From Acidobacteriota bacterium (GTDB lineage: Bacteria > Acidobacteriota > Vicinamibacteria > Marinacidobacterales > SMYC01): 11,896 bases of DNA. The position numbers were made by a program, and so were the translations under genes. A model generated the notes under the pieces. That model was not told the origin of the DNA and searched no databases. It was given only the letters and a program-made list of their open reading frames with translations. Where the stretch lies: positions 1-11,896 of the forward strand of contig JAJCXL010000102.1 of the NCBI GenBank assembly GCA_029263435.1, read 5' to 3'. This document shows, piece after piece, positions 6,592-11,896 of the stretch (positions within the stretch are counted from its first letter, which is position 1; each line of letters starts with the position of its first letter).

Positions 6592-6599
6592 TGTGTCGA

Positions 6600-7517
6600 G
6601 TGACTCAGAAACTAAGAATCTTAGCGCTACTTCTGGCAGCGACCAGCTGGATGTGCGGGCCTCCTCGCCGACCTGGCGAGACCAGCGGTGGCCGGGCCGT
6701 TCTTCAGAACAAGGGATCCGATACCCTGGTCAACGTGGCGCAGGCCTGGGCCGAGGAGTATCAAACGGTGGAGCCCAACGTCGCCGTCGCCGTCACCGGA
6801 GGTGGTTCCGGAACAGGAATCGCCTCGCTCATCAACGGCACCGTCGACCTCGCCAACTCGAGTCGAAAGCTCAAGGATAGTGAAGCGGAGCAGGCACGGG
6901 CGAACGGCCACGATCCGGTCGAGTTCATCGTCGGATATGACGCCCTTGCGGTCTACATCCACAACGACAACCCCGTCGAGACACTTACCCTCGAGGCGTT
7001 GGCGGACATCTATGGCGAAGGTGGGAGCGTGGACGAGTGGGCGGATCTCGGGGTCGAGATTCCCGGCTGCACCAGCGGTGAGATGGTTCGTGTCAGCCGT
7101 CAGAACAACTCCGGTACCTATGCCTATTTCCGAGAAGCCGTGCTGGGAAACAACGACTACAAACTAGGCTCGCGTGACATGCACGGTTCCAAAGACGTCG
7201 TCGATCTCGTCGAGCGAACCCCGTGCGCGATTGGCTATAGCGGCTTGGCCTACAAGACGGACCACGTCAAGGTGGTTTGCATAGCAAAGGGCGACGACCC
7301 GAGCGATTGTGTGGTTCCCAGCGTCGAGTCCGCGATCGACAAGAGCTACCCCGTCGCGCGCCCGCTATTCATGTATACCCGCGGTGAGCCCGAGGGAGCG
7401 GTCAAGAGCTATCTCGATTGGATCCTGAGCGATGAGGGGCAGTGCATCCTCCTGGACAAAGGCTACGCTCCCGCAAAACCGGTCGATTGCTCCAACCCGA
7501 TAGCGGGCTCCGAATAG
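6600..7517 (+). CDS. pstS: Phosphate ABC transporter substrate-binding protein, PstS family
   Basis: Captures inorganic phosphate outside the inner membrane and delivers it to PstC/PstA. The 305-residue protein starts with a short basic stretch and a hydrophobic segment (LRILALLLAATS), then Cys19. A lipoprotein is possible, but the residues before Cys19 (Ser-Trp-Met) are a poor lipobox. PstS/PBP-like-2 ligand motifs are present: NKGSDTLVNVAQAW (37-50), GGGSGTGIASLINGTVDLA and SRQNNSGTYAYF, the last matching the SRxxxSGT phosphate loop. The C-terminus (SYLDWILSDEGQ, then GYAPAK) is typical. Six cysteines lie after Cys19, an even number that could form disulfides, more than is usual for PstS. 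GTG 6600 is favoured by GAGAGG at 6586-6591; GTG 6591 would add three residues. It is the first gene of the phosphate operon, 34 nt before phoU. Confidence 0.92.
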   Translation: MTQKLRILALLLAATSWMCGPPRRPGETSGGRAVLQNKGSDTLVNVAQAWAEEYQTVEPNVAVAVTGGGSGTGIASLINGTVDLANSSRKLKDSEAEQARANGHDPVEFIVGYDALAVYIHNDNPVETLTLEALADIYGEGGSVDEWADLGVEIPGCTSGEMVRVSRQNNSGTYAYFREAVLGNNDYKLGSRDMHGSKDVVDLVERTPCAIGYSGLAYKTDHVKVVCIAKGDDPSDCVVPSVESAIDKSYPVARPLFMYTRGEPEGAVKSYLDWILSDEGQCILLDKGYAPAKPVDCSNPIAGSE

Positions 7518-7551
7518 ACGCCACCCGGATGTTTTGACTAGACTTGCGCCC

Positions 7552-8655
7552 GTGGGCCACTACGAACAACGCCTAGAACAGGATCTCGTCCGCATCCGAC
7601 TCGAAGTCGGAGAAGTGGGCCAGTGGGTCGAGACCGCGTTGAGAGACGCTCTCCAGGCGGTATTGACGCTGGACCGGTCGCTTGCCTATGAAACGATCCT
7701 CGGGGACAAGAGAGTCAACCGGGCGATTGCTCGTCTAGACCGACATTGTCACTACTTCGTCGCGCGCCATCTCCCATCCGCCGGTCACTTGCGATTCATT
7801 TCGTCGGTTCTGCGAATGAACGTGGAGCTCGAGCGAGTGGGCGACTACGCGACGACGATATGCCGGGAGGCGGCCCAGCTCGGCGCCCCGCTCGAGCCGA
7901 ACGTGAAGCGCGAAGTCGAGCGGATGGGCAAAAACGTCCGCCACATGTTTCATCAAGCGTTGAGAGCTTTCGACGAGTCGAATGCGGAGCTCGCCAAAGC
8001 AACCATGCAGGGCGATATCGTCGAGCGGTCCTTCGCCGCGGGGTTCGCGGAGCTCCTACGCCAGAGCGAGGCCAACGTCCGATCCGAGCGCGACGAGTTC
8101 GCGACCCTAGTCATTTTCAACATGCTCGAACGGGTCGGGGATCAGGCGATCAACATCTGCGAGGACACCGTGTTCGCGAAAACGGGCGAGACGAAGTCCC
8201 CGACGCTCTACAGGATTCTCTTCCTCGACGAAGCGAATAGCGAGCTCGGCCCGATGGCGATGGGGATCGCGGCCAAAGGCTATCCCGAGGGTGGTCGGTT
8301 CTACACGGCCGGTCGCACCCCGGCTTCGGAGTTCGACCCGGCGTTTAGGGAGTTCATGGAAGAGCGTGGACACTCCCTGCCTCCGGAGGGGCCGCGGGGT
8401 CTGGAAACGGTCCGTGATGCCTGGGCTGACTTCTACGTCCTGATTTGCGTAGAAGGAGCGGTTGGTGACTATCTCGATCGGGTCCCCTTTCGCACCATCG
8501 CGTTCGAATGGAATGTCGCTGCTCCGGGGCTCGGACGGGGCGAGACGGACGTCAGCGATGAGCAACGAAAAAAAGCCTACGAAGCTGCTTATAGAGTGGT
8601 CGCTTCCAAGGTGAGAGGCCTCATCGAGGCTCTTCAGGGCGAAGACGCTTCCTGA
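7552..8655 (+). CDS. phoU: PhoU phosphate-signalling protein fused to a degenerate LMW-phosphatase/ArsC-like domain
   Basis: PhoU links the Pst transporter to the PhoR sensor kinase and limits phosphate uptake. The first 210 residues are the two three-helix PhoU repeats, each with its metal-binding motif: ELERVGDYA (Glu92-Asp98) and MLERVGDQA (Glu193-Asp197). Ordinary PhoU ends there at about 220 residues; this protein has 367. The extra C-terminal region resembles low-molecular-weight protein phosphatases/thioredoxin-type arsenate reductases: YRILFLDEANS (220-230), TAGRTP (252-257), FMEERGHSL (268-276), DFYVLIC (293-299) and a final FEWNVAAPG followed by an amphipathic helix. The P-loop Cys-x5-Arg is Asp226...Leu232, and the acid Asp before the last Pro is Ala324, so phosphatase or reductase activity is unlikely. 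GTG 7552 gives the usual PhoU N-terminus; TTG 7534 would add six residues. phoU sits second, between pstS and pstC, rather than last as in many bacteria. Confidence 0.9.
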   Translation: MGHYEQRLEQDLVRIRLEVGEVGQWVETALRDALQAVLTLDRSLAYETILGDKRVNRAIARLDRHCHYFVARHLPSAGHLRFISSVLRMNVELERVGDYATTICREAAQLGAPLEPNVKREVERMGKNVRHMFHQALRAFDESNAELAKATMQGDIVERSFAAGFAELLRQSEANVRSERDEFATLVIFNMLERVGDQAINICEDTVFAKTGETKSPTLYRILFLDEANSELGPMAMGIAAKGYPEGGRFYTAGRTPASEFDPAFREFMEERGHSLPPEGPRGLETVRDAWADFYVLICVEGAVGDYLDRVPFRTIAFEWNVAAPGLGRGETDVSDEQRKKAYEAAYRVVASKVRGLIEALQGEDAS

Positions 8656-8665
8656 GACGGACGCC

Positions 8666-9586
8666 GTGCCGCCTTTGGGTTCACTATCTCAAGATCTCGA
8701 CCGCCGCGATTTCGATTGGTATGCGGATAAGCTGGTAGAGATCCTCGTCTTCGCCGGCGGATTCTCCGCCATCATTCTCATTCTCGGAATCTTCTTCTTC
8801 ATTACTCGAGAGGGTCTGGGTTTCGTCTTCTCGTCACTCGATATCGTCGAGTTCTTCACCTCTCCGCGCTGGCGCCCCACTTCGGAGCTAAACGCGACTT
8901 ACGGGGCTTTCGCGTTGATGGCTGGAACGGCGAGCATCACCGGAATGGCCATGCTCATCGCGGTCCCGTTCTCGATCGGAGCGGCGGTCTATATCGCGGA
9001 GTTCGCGGGCCCTCGGAGTCGCGAGACGCTGAAAGTACTGGTGGAGCTCTTAGCTGCGATCCCCTCGGTCGTGTGGGGCTTCATCGGGCTGACGTTGATG
9101 AACTCCTTGATCATCGAAGTGTTCGACGTCCCCGTCGGGCTCAACATCCTCAACGCGGGTTTGATTTTGGGTCTCATGGCGGCGCCGATCATGACGACGA
9201 TTGCGGAGGATGCGCTGAAGGCCGTACCGGATCACTATCGCGAGGCGGCGGAGGCGATGGGCGCGACGAAGTGGCAAGTCACGCGTCGGGTCGTGATCCC
9301 GGCCGCGAAGAAGGGCCTCGCGGCGGCGATCCTGTTGGGCGTCGGAAGAGGCTTCGGCGAGACGATGGCGGTGCTCATGGCGAGCGGCCATGCCATCAAT
9401 ATCCCGGGCAGCATTTTCGATTCGGTGAGGGCGTTGACTGCCACCATCGCGGCGGAGCTCGGCGAGACAGCGGTCGGCTCGGAGCATTATCGCGCGCTGT
9501 TCACGCTCGGCATTTTCTTGTTCACGATCACATTCGTCATCAACTTGACCGCCGATATCATCGTCCGCGGGACGCGAAAGCGGTGA
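8666..9586 (+). CDS. pstC: Phosphate ABC transporter permease PstC
   Basis: One of the two inner-membrane permease subunits that form the phosphate channel. It has 306 residues, with a first membrane segment at about 26-48 (FAGGFSAIILILGIFFF) and a periplasmic stretch with the PstC-like FFTSPRWRPTSE. Five further hydrophobic segments follow. The EAA loop that docks onto the ATPase is REAAEAMGATKWQVTRRVVIP. The GFIGLTLMN and GRGFGETMAVLMASG segments are typical of PstC (GETMAV). The GTG start at 8666 follows phoU by 10 nt. Its TGA overlaps the pstA GTG by 4 nt (GTGA), so the two permeases are translationally coupled. No residue looks anomalous. Confidence 0.93.
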   Translation: MPPLGSLSQDLDRRDFDWYADKLVEILVFAGGFSAIILILGIFFFITREGLGFVFSSLDIVEFFTSPRWRPTSELNATYGAFALMAGTASITGMAMLIAVPFSIGAAVYIAEFAGPRSRETLKVLVELLAAIPSVVWGFIGLTLMNSLIIEVFDVPVGLNILNAGLILGLMAAPIMTTIAEDALKAVPDHYREAAEAMGATKWQVTRRVVIPAAKKGLAAAILLGVGRGFGETMAVLMASGHAINIPGSIFDSVRALTATIAAELGETAVGSEHYRALFTLGIFLFTITFVINLTADIIVRGTRKR

Positions 9587-10479
9587 GCGATACCGGCGGC
9601 GGAGGGAGCCTCTTCGCGGCGACGGCACGCGACCTCGACAATCGGAAGAAGCAGGCTCGCTATCGCGGTGTGTTTCTCGGCATGACCCTGTTGCTGATCT
9701 TGCCGGTGTTCCTGATTCTGGCTGTACTCATCAGTCGAGGCGGGCCCATTTTGTCGCTGGGTTTCTTGTTCACCTACCCCTCTTCAGGAATGACGGCCGG
9801 GGGCGTTTTTCCTGCGCTCTTGGGTACGATATTTCTCGTGACGGCAGCGCTCGTGTTCTCAGTGCCGCTCGGCGTCGCAGCCGCGCTCTATCTGAGCGAG
9901 TACGCCGCGGATAACTGGCTCACCCGCCTCATCAACCTCGCGATCATCAACCTCGCCGGGGTGCCGTCGATCGTGCACGCTCTCTTCGGAGTCGGGGCTT
10001 TCGTGTTGTTCTTCGGGTTCGGGACGAGCATTCTCGCCGCGAGCCTGACTCTGGCGGTGATGACCTTGCCGGTGGTGATCGTTTCCACGCGAGAGTCCCT
10101 CCAGGCCGTTCCGCGGGCGTTTCGGGAAGCGAGCTGGAGCATGGGGGCGACCCGGTGGCAAACGATCCGGCACATCGTGCTGCCGAACTCCGTCAGCGGT
10201 ATCTTGACCGGCGTCATCCTGGAAGTGTCTCGCACTGCGGGCGAGACGGCGCCGATCATGTTCACCGGCGCAGCGTTCTTCCTACCGTTTCTACCGCAAA
10301 GCGTGTACGACCAGACGATGGCCCTTTCGCTACATTTGTTCGTCATTTCTACCCAAGTGCCCGGGGTTCCGGACGCCCTTCCCTATGGGGTCGCGCTGCT
10401 TTTGATCTCCATCGTCTTGATCATGAACTCTGCCTCCATCGCTCTTAGGATGGTCTTGAGGTCGCGCAAGAAATGGTAG
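9583..10479 (+). CDS. pstA: Phosphate ABC transporter permease PstA
   Basis: Partner permease of PstC. From GTG 9583 it has 298 residues. The frame is open much further upstream, but that part only shadows pstC; the GTG overlaps the pstC stop by 4 nt, and the protein then begins with a short hydrophilic arm and a membrane segment (GVFLGMTLLLILPVFLILAVL). PstA features are PSSGMTAGGVFPALLGT, VPLGVAAALYLSEYA, NLAGVPSIVHALFGVG and the EAA loop REASWSMGATRWQTIRHIVLP, then SRTAGETAPIMFTGAAFF. Six hydrophobic segments can be counted. The stop overlaps the first pstB-like ATG by 7 nt. The presence of distinct PstC and PstA means each could contact a different ATPase subunit, which bears on the two unequal ATPases downstream. 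Confidence 0.93.
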   Translation: MSDTGGGGSLFAATARDLDNRKKQARYRGVFLGMTLLLILPVFLILAVLISRGGPILSLGFLFTYPSSGMTAGGVFPALLGTIFLVTAALVFSVPLGVAAALYLSEYAADNWLTRLINLAIINLAGVPSIVHALFGVGAFVLFFGFGTSILAASLTLAVMTLPVVIVSTRESLQAVPRAFREASWSMGATRWQTIRHIVLPNSVSGILTGVILEVSRTAGETAPIMFTGAAFFLPFLPQSVYDQTMALSLHLFVISTQVPGVPDALPYGVALLLISIVLIMNSASIALRMVLRSRKKW

Positions 10480-11249
10480 CCGCACCATCGACGCCACCAC
10501 CGGTGGTCGAGGTGAACAACCTCCGGATCCGGTACGGGAAAGAGGTGGCGCTTCAGCTAGATGAGCTTTCGGTGGTGCCGAACGAGATCTTCGGAATCAT
10601 CGGCCCCGCCGGCAGCGGCCGTACATCGTTTCTCAAAGCAGTGAATCGGATGGATCTGTTCGATCGCTCGATGGACGTCGAGGGGTCGATTCGATTCCGC
10701 GGGCGGGACGTTCGAACCTGGAAGAACGTCTATAGCCTGAGGCGTCGGATCGGGGTCGTGTTTCCGCTTCCGGTTGGGCTACCTCTCTCCGTGTACGACA
10801 ACGTCGCGCTGGCCCCGCGGCTGTCCGGAGTGCGAGCGAAGAGTGAGCTCAACGATATCGTCGAGCGGTGTTTGCGCCGGGCCGCGTTATGGGACGAAGT
10901 GAAAGACCGGCTGAGCTCGCTCGGGAGTCTGTTATCGGGAGGACAACAACAGCGGCTGACGATCGCTCGAGGGTTGTCGCAAGACCCCGATCTGTTGATG
11001 CTCGACGAGTTCTCGATCGCCGTCGACCCGGTCACGACGATGCGTATCGAAGACGTTCTCAAAGAGCTCAAGCAAGAGCTCACCATCATCTTGGTGACGA
11101 ACCTCGTTCAACAAGCCCGGCGTTTGGCCGACCGCACCGCGTTCTTTCTGGGAGGGCGGTGTATCGAGATCGGCGCCACCGATGCGATCTTCTCGGGTGA
11201 GGTCAAAGATCGTCGCACCACGGACTACATCCTGGGTCGGTTCGGTTGA
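10473..11249 (+). CDS. PstB-like ABC ATPase 1 with degenerate Walker A, Q-loop and H-loop
   Basis: A 258-residue ABC ATPase of the PstB family, recognisable from AVNRMDLF after Walker A, LPLSVYDNVAL and RAALWDEVKDRL. Several catalytic positions are changed. Walker A is GPAGSGRTS (44-52), with Arg50 in place of Lys. The Q-loop is VVFPLPVGLP with Pro98 in place of Gln. The H-loop is LVTNLVQQARRLAD with Asn210 in place of His. The signature LLSGGQQQRL (153-162) is intact, as are the Walker B LLMLDE and the catalytic Glu179, although the following Pro is Phe. It should hydrolyse ATP poorly as a homodimer but can offer a good signature motif to a partner. The reading frame is undisturbed, so it is not an obvious pseudogene. 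It overlaps pstA by 7 nt and precedes a second PstB by 11 nt. Confidence 0.9.
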   Translation: MVAAPSTPPPVVEVNNLRIRYGKEVALQLDELSVVPNEIFGIIGPAGSGRTSFLKAVNRMDLFDRSMDVEGSIRFRGRDVRTWKNVYSLRRRIGVVFPLPVGLPLSVYDNVALAPRLSGVRAKSELNDIVERCLRRAALWDEVKDRLSSLGSLLSGGQQQRLTIARGLSQDPDLLMLDEFSIAVDPVTTMRIEDVLKELKQELTIILVTNLVQQARRLADRTAFFLGGRCIEIGATDAIFSGEVKDRRTTDYILGRFG

Positions 11250-11253
11250 AGGG
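11248..11253 (+). promoter_or_regulatory. Ribosome binding site of the second pstB-like gene
   Basis: GAAGGG overlaps the TGA of the upstream ATPase gene and lies 7 nt before ATG 11261, supporting this start and the long N-terminal extension. Confidence 0.5.
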
Positions 11254-11260
11254 CTATGGC

Positions 11261-11896
11261 ATGAGCGCCGATAGAGAAGAGGCCGCGACCGGAAGTCCAA
11301 GAGACGACACCGCGACCGGACTTTCAAGAGACGACGCACCAGCGCCGCGGGGATTCGACAGCAGCGTTGCCGGTGAGCGCGAGATTGGGGTCGAGGCTTC
11401 CAAGTTCTCTATGTGGTACGGAAATTTTCGAGCGCTCTACGACGTGGATTTTCGGGTCAAACAGGGGCTGGTGACCTCGTTGATTGGGCCGTCGGGTTGT
11501 GGCAAGTCGACGCTGCTCCGCAGCATCAACCGCATCATCGAGAGGCTCACTTACGCTCGGCCTCAAGGAGTGATCGAAGTTCTGGGGAAGAACATTTACG
11601 ACGCGGATGTCGAGCTGACGCAGCTGCGCAGACGGGTGGGGATGGTGTTCCAGCGTCCGAACCCGCTGCCGATCTCGGTCCGAGACAACGTCTTGTTCGC
11701 CTTCGACTTGCATCAAATCGATGGCGAGAATCTCGACAATACGGCCAGAGATTCCATCGTCGAGGACGTCCTGAAGCAAGTTCTCTTATGGGATGCGATC
11801 AAAGATCGGCTCGACGACAGCGGCACTTCGTTGTCTTTGGAAGAGCAACAGAAGCTATGTATCGCGCGGCTGCTTCCGGTGAAGCCGTCCGTTCTC
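11261..11896 (+). CDS. pstB: PstB-like ABC ATPase 2 with intact Walker A but degenerate signature motif, cut by window edge
   Basis: The first 212 residues of a second PstB-family ATPase; Walker B, D-loop and H-loop lie outside the window. It has an unusual polar N-terminal extension of about 43 residues containing a nine-residue duplication, then the ATPase core: A-loop Tyr53 (MWYGNFRAL), canonical Walker A GPSGCGKST (76-84, Lys82), LLRSINRI, and Q-loop MVFQRPNPLPISVRDNV with Gln131. The PstB-typical LLWDAIKDRL is present. The ABC signature, expected as LSGGQQQRLCIAR, reads LSLEEQQKLCIAR (191-203), so both signature glycines are lost. The defects complement those of the preceding ATPase, suggesting a PstB1-PstB2 heterodimer with one working ATP site. 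The ATG at 11261 has GAAGGG 7 nt upstream. The frame is open to the edge. Confidence 0.9.
   Translation, partial: MSADREEAATGSPRDDTATGLSRDDAPAPRGFDSSVAGEREIGVEASKFSMWYGNFRALYDVDFRVKQGLVTSLIGPSGCGKSTLLRSINRIIERLTYARPQGVIEVLGKNIYDADVELTQLRRRVGMVFQRPNPLPISVRDNVLFAFDLHQIDGENLDNTARDSIVEDVLKQVLLWDAIKDRLDDSGTSLSLEEQQKLCIARLLPVKPSVL
11283..11336 (+). repeat. Tandem 27-bp duplication inside the second pstB-like gene
   Basis: Two adjacent 27-bp units (11283-11309 and 11310-11336) match at 23 of 27 positions. They encode the nine-residue units AATGSPRDD and TATGLSRDD in frame, within the disordered N-terminal extension before the ATPase core. Confidence 0.75.

Noticed and set aside
6514..6599. PhoB box before pstS
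   Set aside because: I looked for two CTGTCAT-like direct repeats spaced by 4 nt and found none convincing; TTCACAG at 6521-6527 is a weak single match.
9073..9582. Open frame upstream of pstA that would give a 468-residue protein
   Set aside because: It is the pstC coding region read in another frame. The membrane protein proper begins at GTG 9583, overlapping the pstC stop by 4 nt.
10473..11249. First pstB-like gene as a decaying pseudogene
   Set aside because: The frame is intact and overlaps pstA in a coupled manner. Signature and Walker B are preserved, and the lost positions match complementary losses in the neighbour, which fits retained function better than decay.
11324..11779. Minus-strand open frame opposite the second pstB-like gene
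   Set aside because: It covers the Walker A and Q-loop coding region of a clear ABC ATPase on the plus strand and has no domain of its own.

Overview
The window is gene-dense chromosomal DNA of fairly high GC content from a diderm (Gram-negative) bacterium. The diderm reading rests on an outer-membrane beta-barrel ending in phenylalanine, a membrane-anchored Do-type protease and a PstS-type binding protein with an export signal. The gene set would fit Acidobacteriota or a neighbouring phylum, but the sequence alone does not fix the taxon. I see no transposase, integrase, tRNA, rRNA or CRISPR array.

Left part (1-1933). The N-terminal 200 residues of a class II-type EPSP synthase (aroA) lie on the minus strand, cut by the window edge. 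Divergent from it, after a 96-bp gap, are an RsbW-like HATPase (anti-sigma/switch kinase type) and a SuhB-type inositol monophosphatase.

Middle part (1934-6513). A secreted beta-barrel gene comes first. A strong extended -10 promoter (TGCTATAAT) then leads into a probable four-gene operon: a Do/HtrA serine protease with two PDZ domains, a DedA/VTT membrane protein, a MEMO-like protein (AmmeMemoRadiSam B) and an AMMECR1-domain protein (AmmeMemoRadiSam A). The radical SAM member that usually completes the last trio is absent here.

Right part (6514-11896). This is a phosphate-uptake operon in the order pstS - phoU - pstC - pstA - pstB-like 1 - pstB-like 2 (cut by the window edge). It has its own candidate promoter, whose -35 box sits between the arms of a perfect 6-bp inverted repeat. 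Two features stand out. PhoU carries a C-terminal low-molecular-weight phosphatase/ArsC-like domain that appears catalytically dead: the aligned Cys, Arg and Asp are all replaced. The two adjacent PstB paralogues have complementary defects. The first has lost the Walker A Lys, Q-loop Gln and H-loop His but keeps LSGGQ. The second keeps Walker A and the Q-loop but has lost LSGGQ. Paired as a heterodimer they would make one canonical and one degenerate ATP site, as in asymmetric ABC exporters, instead of the usual symmetric PstB homodimer. These two features are the most interesting part of the window.
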